A DNA stretch of 64,000 nucleotides. Origin: an uncultured Draconibacterium sp. (GTDB taxonomy: Bacteria; Bacteroidota; Bacteroidia; Bacteroidales; Prolixibacteraceae). A program made the position numbers and the translations under genes. The stretch covers positions 48,345-112,344 of the forward strand of contig NZ_CAJXYQ010000016.1 in assembly GCF_913063105.1 (NCBI RefSeq). Direction: 5' to 3'. Positions 49,894-59,454 of the stretch are shown piece after piece. Each line of letters opens with the position of its first letter. Within the stretch, counting starts at the first letter, position 1. The notes below the pieces were generated by a model, which had not been told where the DNA came from, did not search any database, and saw only the letters and a program-made list of their open reading frames with translations.

Positions 49894-50094
49894 TTAATCC
49901 TCCATTTCCTTTAAAATCTGTTCAACCTGCTCGTTGGTTTTGGTCAATTTATCTTTACACGTTTTAAGCAACACCGATACGCGTTTTACTTTTTCGGCCA
50001 GTTCATCCACATCCAGCTCTTCATTTTCAATTTTCACCAAAATCTCTTCTATCTCGGACATTGCCTCGCTGTACGATATTTTTTTAGCTGCCAT
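49894..50094 (-). CDS. xseB: Exodeoxyribonuclease VII small subunit
   Basis: 66 residues, the normal size. Helical hairpin with the family core YSEAMSEIEEILVKIENEELDVDELAEKV split over two helices and a terminal LKTCKDKLTKTNEQV stretch. Follows xseA with a one-base gap. Several copies bind XseA to form ExoVII, which degrades single-stranded DNA. Confidence 0.93.
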   Translation of the reverse strand: MAAKKISYSEAMSEIEEILVKIENEELDVDELAEKVKRVSVLLKTCKDKLTKTNEQVEQILKEMED

Positions 50095-50095
50095 T

Positions 50096-51529
50096 CTATT
50101 TGTTTTGTATGATTTTACTTTTTATTGTTCCGTCGGCAAAACGCGTTTCCAACTCTTCACCCGTTTTAACATTCTTGCTCGACTTTATAATCTTTCCTTC
50201 TTTTAAGGTAACCGTAAACCCTCTTTTCAACACATTTTCAGGGTCTAACAAACGTACGCTGTTTTTATTCATAACTATACGGTCATGTTCCTTCATCAGT
50301 TTTCGTTTCACGCTTCCCAGCAATACATCCTGCTGATGGTTTAGCGTAATATTTTCTTTTAAAATGGCCTCGCTTACCACGCGTTTTAGCAAACGTTGTT
50401 TCCTGCCAATATTGTTTTTTGTTTCAACACCCCACACTGCCATTGAAGCATTTAAACCATGCCTTACCTTATTTAATTCGCTGTGTTTTTTATATGAAAA
50501 CTGACTGATATTTTGTTGCAATTCATTTCCGCGCCGGCTAAGTTTCGCCTGCCTTTCGTTAATAAAATCGCTAACCGAATATTTTATTCCTTCTGCTATT
50601 CGTGCTAATTTATCGTGCTGTGTTTCCAGAATTTCGCGGGTACGTGTGCTTATTTCAGTTTCCACTTGTATTAAGCGCTCATAAAAACGTTCAATCCCAT
50701 TTATAAAAAAACCGGCAACTGCAGTGGGTGTTTTTAAACGGGTGTGAGCCACCAGGTCGATAATGGTGTCATCTTTTTCGTGCCCGATTCCTGTAATAAC
50801 AGGGATTGGAAACTGAGTAATATTTATGGCCAGGTCATAATCATCGAAACTACTCAAATCGGCAGTGGCACCTCCTCCGCGAATGATAGCCACAGCATCA
50901 AAAAAATCTTCGTAAGCAAAAACGCGATCGAGTGCATTGATAATTGATGGTACTGTTTCTGCCCCCTGCATATAGGCTTCAAAAAGATGGGTATAAAATT
51001 TAAAACCGTATTCATTGTCCTCCAGCTGATTCATAAAATCCTGATAACCGGCTGCTGTTGCTGAAGATATAACCGCAATTTTCTGAGGCACCAGGGGCAA
51101 GTCGAGCTCCTTGTTCATTTCAAAAACACCCTCTGCCTGCAAACGGTTAATTATTTCTTTTCGTTGCAGGGCCATATCGCCAACCGTATAGGTAGGGTCA
51201 ATATCTTTGATATTTAAACTTAAACCATAGGCCGGATGATATTCGACAGTGGCTTGCACAAGAATTTTTATGCCTTGTGTAAAAGCTTGCCCGGTAGTGG
51301 TTTCGAAATAAGGTTTTAGCATCCGGTAGGTGTAAGACCAAATGGTGGCTCGCGAACGCGCTACAATTGTATTCCCTTGTTTTTCAACCAACTCCAGATA
51401 ACAATGACCGCTCCTGTTATGTTTCAGCTCACTTACTTCGGCCACTACCCATACACTTCCCGGAAATGCCTCCAGCAGGGCATCTTTTATCGATTCGTTT
51501 AACTCCGAGAGCGTAAGTTGCTGTTTCAT
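50096..51529 (-). CDS. xseA: Exodeoxyribonuclease VII large subunit
   Basis: 477 residues. N-terminal OB fold (LTLSELNESIKDAL, VWVVAEVSELK, GHCYLELVEK), catalytic central domain with IAVISSATAAGYQDF, AIIRGGGATADLSSFDDYDLA and ITGIGHEKDDTIIDLVAH, then a long coiled coil and a C-terminal segment LLDPENVLKRGFTVT. All expected parts present. Three bases after a T9SS-secreted subtilase gene, which is probably on the same transcript. Confidence 0.95.
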   Translation of the reverse strand: MKQQLTLSELNESIKDALLEAFPGSVWVVAEVSELKHNRSGHCYLELVEKQGNTIVARSRATIWSYTYRMLKPYFETTTGQAFTQGIKILVQATVEYHPAYGLSLNIKDIDPTYTVGDMALQRKEIINRLQAEGVFEMNKELDLPLVPQKIAVISSATAAGYQDFMNQLEDNEYGFKFYTHLFEAYMQGAETVPSIINALDRVFAYEDFFDAVAIIRGGGATADLSSFDDYDLAINITQFPIPVITGIGHEKDDTIIDLVAHTRLKTPTAVAGFFINGIERFYERLIQVETEISTRTREILETQHDKLARIAEGIKYSVSDFINERQAKLSRRGNELQQNISQFSYKKHSELNKVRHGLNASMAVWGVETKNNIGRKQRLLKRVVSEAILKENITLNHQQDVLLGSVKRKLMKEHDRIVMNKNSVRLLDPENVLKRGFTVTLKEGKIIKSSKNVKTGEELETRFADGTIKSKIIQNK

Positions 51530-51532
51530 AAC

Positions 51533-53170
51533 TTACTGTACTTTATTGATTTTGAAGGTTTCAACACCAGCTTTTGTTTGCACCGCAAGCAAATAAATCC
51601 CAAGCTGCAGATCGTGTAAATTATCGAGAACAATTGACGATGCACCAAAACGCTGCCAGGTTTTTACCATTACACCATCCATAGAATACAGCGAAATAAG
51701 AATTTCCTGTTCGTTTAAAGCTCTGGCCCTTTTCAATACAATTTTATTTTGAAACGGGTTCGGAAATATTTTCCAGTTGCGTTGTTCCTTATTGGTTTGA
51801 ACGGCAATAGGATCGAGTATCGCAGAAGCCGAGCGCATATTTGGCACCCCATAGCCCTGTAATGAATCGGGTGAAAAATAGAGATGACCGCTTCTTTCTA
51901 TCGCATCCTTTATTTCTGCTGCTGTTTTATTGGGATAACGTTGCCACAATGAAGCTGCCATGCCGGCCAATACCGGCGACGAAAAAGAGGTTCCGTTACC
52001 CAGCCCAAAAGACCCATCAGAGCGTTGCAAAGTGGTTTGATAGCCCATTGCCGACACATTGGGTTTTAAGTCGCCGTTAGCAGCCGGTCCGGCCGATGTA
52101 AAATAGGCAGGATTTAAATTTTTATCAACTGCCCCAACGCCTATAACTTCGGTTCCGTCTGATGGGGCAACAATCCGAAACCAGGGATCATCGCGTTCGT
52201 TTCCGGCACTTGAAAAAACCAACATGCCGCGCGATGCTGCAATATTGGCTCCCCGGGTTACCCGTGTGGTACTGCCATCCATATCGGCATAAGTATGATT
52301 GCTTATAGCATCGTAAAACGTGGTATACCCCAACGATGAGTTGATAATATCGGCGCCAACGCTATCGGCAAACTCAGCAGCAGCCACCCAGTTGTCTTCC
52401 TCGATGATGTACTCCGAGCTGGTATCCTCCGACCGCAGCAACCAATAGGAAGCTCCCGGAGCGGTACCAATTAATGTTCCGGGCACATTAGCGCCCATAC
52501 ACGACAACACACTCATGCCGTGAGAATTTGTTTGATAAAAATCGGCATCGGGATTTACAAAATCTTTAACACCCAGGATTTGATTATTGGCCCAAAGGCT
52601 ATCAAATGCAGGCAAACTATTGGCATTTTTAAAACCGCCGTCGAGCACAGCAATATGTATGCCCTGCCCGGTATAGTCTAAATCGTGTAGAAACTGTCCT
52701 TCGAGCATAGCCACCTGGTGCACCGAACCACCATATTTGGCCGAATCTATTGGAGGAGCATCAACAATGGTTTCGTCATTAAATTTATTGTAAGCCTGTT
52801 TTGTTATAGTCCCTGGTTTAGTCAAATGCACCTCGCTAATAAAAGCCCATGATTCAAGCTGCTGCCCGAGATTGGCAGAATCGGTTTTAACGGTAATTCC
52901 GTTTAACCATTTTGAAGCATGTACAAAAGTTACGTCAAGCGACAGCACCGAATCGATGTAGGTTTTATTAACCGGCAAATCCAACGAATCAAGCTGAATA
53001 TTTTGACGAATTCTGCGTTGAATCGCTCGCTCTGAAAGATAAGCTTCGGGATGGTCGAGCGAATAGCTGGAATTGTTTTTATCGGTAAAACCAATCCAAT
53101 AATAGTTTTGTGCATTTAACTGTTGTAAGCCCCAAAAACCAATAATTGCGAAAATTATGAGGTACTTCAT
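51533..53170 (-). CDS. Subtilase (S8) with type IX secretion C-terminal signal
   Basis: 545 residues. Signal peptide 1-20 (ending LNAQ), propeptide-like region to about 145 (SERAIQRRIRQN is typical of Bacteroidota subtilases), then the S8 catalytic domain: Asp in HIAVLDGGF, His in NSHGMSVLSC, oxyanion Asn region FSSAGNERDD, and Ser in NGTSFSSPVLAG. The last 75 residues are a Por/T9SS type A sorting domain (IFPNPFQNKIVL, ISLYSMDGVMVKTW, GIYLLAVQT). So it should be exported across both membranes and cell-surface attached or secreted. Implies a T9SS elsewhere in the genome. Confidence 0.93.
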   Translation of the reverse strand: MKYLIIFAIIGFWGLQQLNAQNYYWIGFTDKNNSSYSLDHPEAYLSERAIQRRIRQNIQLDSLDLPVNKTYIDSVLSLDVTFVHASKWLNGITVKTDSANLGQQLESWAFISEVHLTKPGTITKQAYNKFNDETIVDAPPIDSAKYGGSVHQVAMLEGQFLHDLDYTGQGIHIAVLDGGFKNANSLPAFDSLWANNQILGVKDFVNPDADFYQTNSHGMSVLSCMGANVPGTLIGTAPGASYWLLRSEDTSSEYIIEEDNWVAAAEFADSVGADIINSSLGYTTFYDAISNHTYADMDGSTTRVTRGANIAASRGMLVFSSAGNERDDPWFRIVAPSDGTEVIGVGAVDKNLNPAYFTSAGPAANGDLKPNVSAMGYQTTLQRSDGSFGLGNGTSFSSPVLAGMAASLWQRYPNKTAAEIKDAIERSGHLYFSPDSLQGYGVPNMRSASAILDPIAVQTNKEQRNWKIFPNPFQNKIVLKRARALNEQEILISLYSMDGVMVKTWQRFGASSIVLDNLHDLQLGIYLLAVQTKAGVETFKINKVQ

Positions 53171-53282
53171 TTACAAATTATCTTCAAAGCCTTTTTGAAA
53201 CCGGGTAGGTTGTTGAAAGCTCTGTTTATTAAAATGCCAAGTTAATGAAATAATAGTTTTTTGCCTTGCACAATGCACGAAT

Positions 53283-54074
53283 TTATCGATGTTGTTTTTG
53301 GCGCATCATATATCCCGACGGATCTTGCAAAAACTGCTCCGGATCAAGAATTGTTCCCTTATTTTCTTCCAGCTCCATCATCTTTAGGTTATCAATACTG
53401 TCGCGTACGTTCGGATTCAATATTTGGCCGTTATCATAAAAAAGCGTGTATAAAAGTGTACCATCTTTATCAAAATATTTCCATTCGCCATGGCGTAAAT
53501 TGTTGCGGTATTCAGCTACCAACTCCTGACGCCCGTTTTCGTAGCTCACCAAAAACAAACCATGGCGCACACCATTTTTCATTTTACATTGCATATAAGG
53601 GGCACCATTTTTATAAAATATCTGGTAATCTCCTTCTTCTTTGTTATTCACCCATTGCTTTTCTTCCATAACTTCACCCGAGGGATAGAAACGATGCGAG
53701 TTCCCCTCTTTTATTCCCCGTTTGTATTCCTCATCGGCCACAAGCAGGTTATTCTTGAATATCTTCCAAACGCCTTCTTTCTTTTGATTCAAAAAATTGC
53801 CTTCGGCCACTTTCTTGCGCCATACATCAAAAAGCTGTGTATGGGCTGTATCGTTTTTATATTCGATAAGCGCCTTTAACTGCCCCCCGGGATGATAACG
53901 TTTCCAGGTTCCAACAGGCTTGTCGTCCTTAAAATTCCCTTCGTAAAGTAAACGTCCGTTTGCCTGCTCTTTTTGCCATAAGCCCTGCCGCAATCCATTG
54001 GCGTCGGTTTGGTTAATCTGCGCCGAAGCAAACAAATGAATCATGAAAAACAGCACTAATAAAAATCGTATCAT
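53283..54074 (-). CDS. Exported MORN-like (YwqK-type) repeat protein
   Basis: 263 residues: signal peptide 1-18 (ending ASAQ), then seven or more beta-hairpin repeats of the MORN_2/YwqK type, for example GLWQKEQANGRLLYEGNF, PVGTWKRYHPGGQLKALIEY, EGVWKIFKNN, GNSHRFYPSGEVMEEKQW and HGEWKYFDKDGTLLY. The repeats fill about residues 25-225, with a charged helical tail. Often annotated as toxin-antitoxin YwqK antitoxin, but nothing here supports a toxin-antitoxin pair. Likely a periplasmic binding scaffold. Confidence 0.85.
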   Translation of the reverse strand: MIRFLLVLFFMIHLFASAQINQTDANGLRQGLWQKEQANGRLLYEGNFKDDKPVGTWKRYHPGGQLKALIEYKNDTAHTQLFDVWRKKVAEGNFLNQKKEGVWKIFKNNLLVADEEYKRGIKEGNSHRFYPSGEVMEEKQWVNNKEEGDYQIFYKNGAPYMQCKMKNGVRHGLFLVSYENGRQELVAEYRNNLRHGEWKYFDKDGTLLYTLFYDNGQILNPNVRDSIDNLKMMELEENKGTILDPEQFLQDPSGYMMRQKQHR

Positions 54075-54209
54075 ACCCTCCTTCTTTTTTTTTGAACTGG
54101 TGAAATTAGAAACTTTTTTACCAATCTGTTTGTTCCCAATTAAAAACTATTCAGGCCTTAACCAACTATTGTCATATTTTAAACTCATAAATGTTTATTA
54201 AATTTGACC

Positions 54210-56327
54210 GTGGACAAAATATTTTTCAGACTATACCGTGTTTTTCGAAAACCAATGTTAACTTTTTTAATGGTTGTGGTAAGCCTAAACGTTTGGAGCC
54301 AGGTAAATGTTGAGCAACAAATTGACTCGCTAAGAATAGCCATTGCCAACACAAATGACAAAAGCAACTTAACCGAGAAATACAATGAGCTGGCAGTTCT
54401 TTATGGAGAAAGCGCCATTGACAGTACGGTAAAATATGCACATCGTGCTCTTATAAATGCCGAAAAATACAAACAGAAATTAGCTGTTGCAGAGGCACAT
54501 TTAACGATTGGCAGGGCATTTATCGAAAAGTCGAGAATTACAGAAGCAATAGAACATTACCAGGAAGCCATTTTATACTTTGAACAGATAAAAGATGAAA
54601 AAAAGCTGCTGTCAGCATACCGCGCAATAAGCTACGCTTATTCATATAGCCCCAGCCAGTTAACTTCCTTAACGTATTACATGAAAGCTATTGAAATAGC
54701 CGAAGAGCTGAATGATACGGTAAGTATTTCGGTGGTGTACAACAACCTGGCTGCTACCTATAAGCGCATGGGCGATATTAATAACTCATTGTTCTATTTT
54801 GAAAAGGCCCTGGAACTGGATAAACTGTTAGCCGACACCCTGAATATGGCAATTAGCTATTCTAATCTTGCAGTGGTTAAGTCGGATAATAATTTATTTG
54901 CCGATGCCAAAGCTGATATTGATTCGCTGCATTTTCTGCTTCCTTCAATCAGCAATAATTATTTAAGAACCTATTTTAATTTAGCCTTTGTTGGCTATTA
55001 CGCCGGTATCGCACAATTTGATTCGGCAAAACTTTTTATTGATACGGCCAGCGCCTTGTGCGAAAAATACGGATACGAGCATATAAAAACACGTTTGTAC
55101 CGAAAACAGGGCGAATATTATTTTGCCCGGGGAAATTATATCGAAAGTATTAGCTACCTTAATAAATGTGTGGAGCTTTCGGAACAATTGGAGATTGCTG
55201 AAGACTTTACACGACTGTACAATTTTATGGCCCGTGCCTACGAAAAACTAGGCAATTACCAGGAAGCCTACCGGGCCAAACAAATGGAAAGCGATTACAT
55301 CGGCTTCAGTAAGAATAAAGACATTGCGGCATCGTTGGCCCGTTTCGAGAACGAGCGGAGGCTGAAACAAGAATTGGAAAACCAACGTTTAGAGCAAGAA
55401 CTGTTAACACAAAAGGCCGAAAACCGCTCTTTGCTCATGGCCTCCAGATTTCGGCTAACGCTAATTTCCAGCATTCTGTTGCTAATTATAGGTACCGTTT
55501 TTGTTTATTATACTTTTAACATGCGCCATAAAAACAAGGCCTTAAAAGAACAACATGCCATTATTAACAAACAAAACAAACAGCTCGAACAAAATTTAGA
55601 GGAAATTTCAATAAGTGAGTTAAAATTGCAGAAATCGGATGCTGCCAAAAACAAGCTGTTTTCAATAATTGCCCACGATTTACGCAGCCCTTTTAATGGC
55701 ATACTCGGATTTAGCAACGAACTGTCGAGCAATTACGATAATTACACCGACAGTGAGCGAAAATCAATGGCCGATATGATTTCAAGCAGCTCAAAGTCTA
55801 CTTTTTCATTATTAAATAATCTGTTAAACTGGGCAAGAACGCAATCAGACTCGATTAAATTAAGTAAAGAAACAATAGCGGCACACGAACTAATTGAGGA
55901 AAGCATAAACGCCATCAAGGGAAATGCCATGTTAAAATCGGTAACCATTGAAAATGATATAAAAACGGCATTACAAATATATGGCGACAGCGAAACCTTA
56001 AAAGTTATAGTTTCAAACCTGGTAAATAATGCGATAAAATTTAGTCATGAGAACGGAAAAATCAGCATTAAAAGCAAACAGGCAAATGGCTTTGCCGAAA
56101 TTTTGGTACAAGACTTTGGCATCGGCATAAAACCCGAACTGCTTAAACAACTTTTTACGCTGAATAATAACACGCAACGCCCAGGAACCGCCCAGGAAAA
56201 AGGTACCGGATTAGGGCTTATTGTTTGTAAAGAATTTGCCGAACTTAACGGAGGAATGATGCAGGTAAGCAGTACTGAAAATGAAGGCTCAGTTTTTAGC
56301 TTTACTGTTCCGTTGGCTAAGGGTTAA
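54210..56327 (+). CDS. TPR-containing sensor histidine kinase
   Basis: About 705 residues from the GTG at 54210; TTG 54204 or ATG 54255, which starts right at the signal peptide, are alternatives. N-terminal signal, then at least six TPRs (about 40-380: AEAHLTIGRAFIEKS, VVYNNLAATYKRMGD, MAISYSNLAVVKSD), a coiled coil, one membrane helix (about 418-440), HisKA with FSIIAHDLRSPFNG, and HATPase with LVNNAIKFSHENG, DFGIGIKPE and GTGLGLIVCKEF. No receiver or DNA-binding domain, and no response regulator nearby, so its partner is encoded elsewhere. The periplasmic TPRs probably sense a protein or peptide. Confidence 0.9.
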   Translation: MDKIFFRLYRVFRKPMLTFLMVVVSLNVWSQVNVEQQIDSLRIAIANTNDKSNLTEKYNELAVLYGESAIDSTVKYAHRALINAEKYKQKLAVAEAHLTIGRAFIEKSRITEAIEHYQEAILYFEQIKDEKKLLSAYRAISYAYSYSPSQLTSLTYYMKAIEIAEELNDTVSISVVYNNLAATYKRMGDINNSLFYFEKALELDKLLADTLNMAISYSNLAVVKSDNNLFADAKADIDSLHFLLPSISNNYLRTYFNLAFVGYYAGIAQFDSAKLFIDTASALCEKYGYEHIKTRLYRKQGEYYFARGNYIESISYLNKCVELSEQLEIAEDFTRLYNFMARAYEKLGNYQEAYRAKQMESDYIGFSKNKDIAASLARFENERRLKQELENQRLEQELLTQKAENRSLLMASRFRLTLISSILLLIIGTVFVYYTFNMRHKNKALKEQHAIINKQNKQLEQNLEEISISELKLQKSDAAKNKLFSIIAHDLRSPFNGILGFSNELSSNYDNYTDSERKSMADMISSSSKSTFSLLNNLLNWARTQSDSIKLSKETIAAHELIEESINAIKGNAMLKSVTIENDIKTALQIYGDSETLKVIVSNLVNNAIKFSHENGKISIKSKQANGFAEILVQDFGIGIKPELLKQLFTLNNNTQRPGTAQEKGTGLGLIVCKEFAELNGGMMQVSSTENEGSVFSFTVPLAKG

Positions 56328-56689
56328 TACACCTCTTTGGTTAGTCGCTCTGTTACTGTCATATAATACCTTGCAAAGGTCTCATCTTCCATAAACTTTT
56401 CAAGCTGAGGACGCCAAATTTCTGCTTGCTCGCTCAATTCCATAATTTTTGCTTTGGCAATCAAGTCTTCGTTGTTGGCACGCTGTCTTTGCACTGCCGG
56501 AATAAAAGCATCCATCCACAACTCATACTGATCCATTAAACGTTGTTGTTCTGTTGTTAATGGAAACTCCTGCCTGCTATTTAATACGGTAGCTGAAATT
56601 TTCTCGGAGCCTACTGCAACAGCACCTATGCTTAGTCCGAGTTTTGTGAGAAATTTTCGTCTTGTTTCTTCGTAGTTGGTATTGTCCAT
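56324..56689 (-). CDS. Small Tat-signal protein of unknown function
   Basis: 121 residues from the ATG at 56689; a TTG at 56716 gives a longer frame without support. Twin-arginine signal ETRRKFLTKLGLSIGAVAVGS (two halves: RR-FLTK and a weak hydrophobic core), then a helical domain (TTEQQRLMDQYELWMDAF, LEKFMEDETFARYY). It overlaps the end of the kinase gene by four bases on the other strand. Resembles small Tat-exported helper proteins of oxidoreductases, but no oxidoreductase is beside it. Confidence 0.65.
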   Translation of the reverse strand: MDNTNYEETRRKFLTKLGLSIGAVAVGSEKISATVLNSRQEFPLTTEQQRLMDQYELWMDAFIPAVQRQRANNEDLIAKAKIMELSEQAEIWRPQLEKFMEDETFARYYMTVTERLTKEVY

Positions 56690-56766
56690 CGTACATCTAT
56701 TTTTTGTTTGAAACAAGATTTACTGCATTTTGTTTGTGATGCATGCTTATTTAGACTAGTTGCAAA

Positions 56767-56800
56767 AAAAGCCCCTCCAAAAAGGAGAGGCTTTTAATAT
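56767..56800 (-). terminator. Intrinsic terminator-like hairpin
   Basis: AAAAGCCCCTCC/GGAGAGGCTTTT with one mismatch and a 5-nt A loop. On the minus strand it is followed by T-rich sequence and lies about 180 nt after the broken regulator gene at 56977. Confidence 0.65.
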
Positions 56801-56814
56801 ATCTTGTTTTCAAA

Positions 56815-56838
56815 CTTCCGACCTCCGTCTTCCGTCTT
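56815..56838. repeat. Heptanucleotide repeat (CTTCCGN, about 3.5 units)
   Basis: CTTCCGA-CCTCCGT-CTTCCGT-CTTC in the intergenic gap; a simple-sequence tract of slippage type. The rest of the 287-nt gap 56690-56976 holds the terminator and no gene. Confidence 0.5.
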
Positions 56839-56976
56839 CAAACTTATTTTTATTTTACTTCTTCGAAGTCAACATACCCTGACATTCAATTTCTTATGAT
56901 TTTTCCGTACAAATATGGTACAAATAAGCACTTTTTTGTTACTTATTATTGAAGTAGGAAGTGTGTCATTATGTTT

Positions 56977-58452
56977 TTATTTTTTCTGAAATTTAGTTTT
57001 CCAAGAACCTGTTGTTTCGCCATCTCTCTCAATATATCCTTTCTTTTTAAGGGCTTCAATGTGCTTTTGTACTGCCGATGGATTAATTCCCATTTTCTTG
57101 GCAAGCTTGCTTCTGGAAATTGTAGGTTCTTCTACAATATAGTCAAAAACTTCTTTTTGTTTATCTGTAAGAATAGCCGCTTGACCACCTGCTTGACCAC
57201 CTGCTTGACCACCTATTTGACCACCATCTCCTTCGTTTGTACCATCAACCTGTCGATTTTCTACATTTTCCTTAAACAGTGTAACCTGTATACCTCCTGC
57301 TGTTTCAATAATCTCAGGTGTTGGCAAACCTGCTTTTTTACAGGAGTTGATAATCTTTAAAGTTCCTCTTCCCCAGGTATCAATATATCCTGCTTTAAAA
57401 CAAGCATCAGCAATTAGCTGATTGCGAGGGTACGATGTATGAACGCCTTTTAACATCTCAATATCCATATTATAAGGCAAACCTCCTTCGTTCCAAATCA
57501 TAATTTTGTCATTATAAACCCTGATTTGAACATGAACTCCCATATATGTTCTGTGAACAAGGGCATTTAGTAACATTTCTCGTAATGCTTCAAGCGGATA
57601 CTCCCCCTTTTCTATTCGCAGTATGCCTCTATACTCTATTTGCTTTACAAGGTATTTATACCCTAGTTGCTTTATTACTTCTTCAAGCAGGTTGACAATG
57701 TTCCCTTCAAAAACATCGTGAAACCGTAAATCGGCATCATCATTCACAAAACGCCCTATTCTTACAGATATGCCAGGATAAAATCTTCCGGGGTCTTTCC
57801 CAAACATTACGATAGCTGAACGCTTAATTTTACCATTCTCAGCTAAACGTAGTTTTTTAAGAAATTGCAATGTTGATAATCCTTCTACATCGGGCAAACG
57901 GTCGCTTTCTTTGGCATCTTCAATATATTTGGTAATACTATCTGCGTCAATATCTTCAATAGTAGCACGTTCTTCAATAACATCATCCCATGTTTTTCCT
58001 GCCTTTTTAAGCAGAAACTCATTTAACTCAATTCCGGTAAGCTCAGTTTTTGTACTTCCCGAACGATAATAATATCTTCCCCTAATTGACACCGGAACAG
58101 AATAGGGATTCACAATGATTTCATCTCATTATAATTTAAAATTTTCAACGGCATTCGATGTAACTCGCTTATAATGTTTCGCCGATGTGTTACGATTTAT
58201 AATGCTCGTTTCAATATATTTTTTATCGCCAGCTTCCTGCAAATTAACATCACAAGTTATGCCCATGGTGTTCCGTATTTTTTGCGGAATACTCTCCATC
58301 AGCTGTTTGTAATCTTCAAGATGAACAATATTACCATCATCGTCTTTCCCTATATATATTTTACCGCCTACTGCGTTGGCAAATCCACAAACCCATTTTA
58401 GGTAATCATCGTGCCAGCTTCGTTTATATTCTATGTTTTGTTTTTCGGGCAT
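56977..58452 (-). pseudogene. AlbA_2/Schlafen-type ATP-binding regulator with HTH, interrupted by insertion
   Basis: Two same-frame ORFs are one former gene. The 5' part (58452-58129) has the AlbA_2 start IEYKRSWHDDYLKWVCGFANAVGG and IYIGKDDDG. The 3' part (to 56977) continues with NPYSVPVSIRGRYYYRSGS, ALREMLLNALVHRTY, IDTWGRGT and a C-terminal winged HTH (SRSKLAKKMGINPSAVQKHI). Between KKYIE and IIVNPYSVP, where homologues are continuous, lie about 90 extra bases with TAA TGA stops. Removing them and one TGAAA copy restores the frame. A GGQIGGQAGGQAGG linker before the HTH is slippage-prone. The C-terminal part could restart at a GTG at 58113. Confidence 0.85.
58119..58213. mobile_element. 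MITE-like 85-bp insertion with 5-bp target duplication
   Basis: Core element 58124-58208, flanked by TTTCA direct repeats (58119-58123 and 58209-58213; TGAAA on the coding strand). Ends carry short inverted CATTATAA/TTATAATG sequences, and a third CATTATAA copy is internal. It carries no ORF and breaks the AlbA_2 gene. Not matched to a named family. Confidence 0.6.
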
Positions 58453-58470
58453 ATAATGATATTACAATTT

Positions 58471-58821
58471 TCAAAAATCTTCCTTTTCAATTTCTTCATC
58501 AACGGTATCCATAACCACCGACTGAAAGCTATAATGAAACCAATTTTCAAACAATTCCCATGTTAAGTTATCCGGCCATAGGTTTTCATCTGTTGCCCAA
58601 TCGAATAGCTCTTGTTCAAAGAATTCAATAAAATTCTCCTTTACATATTCAATGGCATCGTCCGGATGGGTGAATTCAGGAATCAGGAAAACATCGCCCG
58701 CATCATGTGCCATTGGTTTCGGACATTCTAATTTGTCGTCGGGAAAAATATAATTTACCCAATCAAATAATGGTTGTTTCGGGAAAAGGATTAGGACGTC
58801 TCTATTTACAGTATCAAACAT
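58471..58821 (-). CDS. Hypothetical acidic protein
   Basis: 116 residues, acidic and rich in Trp and Phe (DWVNYIFPDDK, EFFEQELFDWATDENLWPDN, LFENWFHYSFQ). No signal peptide or membrane helix. Small, acidic, aromatic proteins like this in Bacteroidota often belong to immunity or UPF families, but no toxin is next to it. Ends 18 nt before the broken AlbA_2 gene. Not recognised. Confidence 0.65.
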   Translation of the reverse strand: MFDTVNRDVLILFPKQPLFDWVNYIFPDDKLECPKPMAHDAGDVFLIPEFTHPDDAIEYVKENFIEFFEQELFDWATDENLWPDNLTWELFENWFHYSFQSVVMDTVDEEIEKEDF

Positions 58822-58879
58822 AGCTTCTTCGTATAAGTATTAGACAAAATAAACTTAAAAAATTATTGATGATTTGCTT

Positions 58880-59443
58880 TTACCTTATGTCTGTTTTGAT
58901 AACACCCCAAACATAAAGTTCATATTGCGCTTGTCTGAAATCAAACCAATGTTGTCTGTAATCAGAATCTTCAACCAGGTATTTAAAATTGGCAAATGGT
59001 TTTTTCCTGTTAAGGGCATTTATCAATTTTTCCTGAATGTTTGTATCCTTTATTTCATCAACAAAATTCTCCATTATCTTGAATGAATCATGCGATTCCA
59101 TGGGTTCAATGGTTAAACAGTTCTGCCAGGTTTCATGTTTCAGGCCTGCACTTTCAAAAGTTTCGCCTGTTATCATTTCATATTCTTCAGGGTCGTAAGC
59201 CAAATCTTTGGAAATATCTTGAACTTCAAACGTATCTGGATTAAAAAAGCAAATTAACCCCGCCAACAAACTATCAGCAATTTCAGAAACCAGCTTTTTA
59301 TACTTTGTAGGAATTTCTTCAGGTTTCAGCTCTGCATAAATCTCGGCTAATAAAAATGTATGTATTTTCTCTAAGGCCTTTTTATCATCGAAGACAGTTC
59401 TGATTATTGCTAAAATTTCATTCTGTAATTGCCCTTTATTCAT
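58880..59443 (-). CDS. UPF0158-like hypothetical protein
   Basis: 187 residues, soluble, acidic. The C-terminal region NRKKPFANFKYLVEDSDYRQHWFDFRQAQYE looks like the UPF0158 signature (quoted here as two parts: KPFANFKYLVE and YRQHWFDFRQAQYE). N-terminal half is helical (ELKPEEIPTKYKKLVSEIAD). Family function unknown. It lies 11 nt after the second broken AlbA_2 gene and may once have been in its transcript. Confidence 0.7.
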   Translation of the reverse strand: MNKGQLQNEILAIIRTVFDDKKALEKIHTFLLAEIYAELKPEEIPTKYKKLVSEIADSLLAGLICFFNPDTFEVQDISKDLAYDPEEYEMITGETFESAGLKHETWQNCLTIEPMESHDSFKIMENFVDEIKDTNIQEKLINALNRKKPFANFKYLVEDSDYRQHWFDFRQAQYELYVWGVIKTDIR

Positions 59444-59454
59444 ACTTGTAATTT

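Noticed and set aside
53283..54074. Toxin-antitoxin annotation for the YwqK/MORN-like gene
   Set aside because: It has a signal peptide and no toxin partner; the label comes from a family name only.
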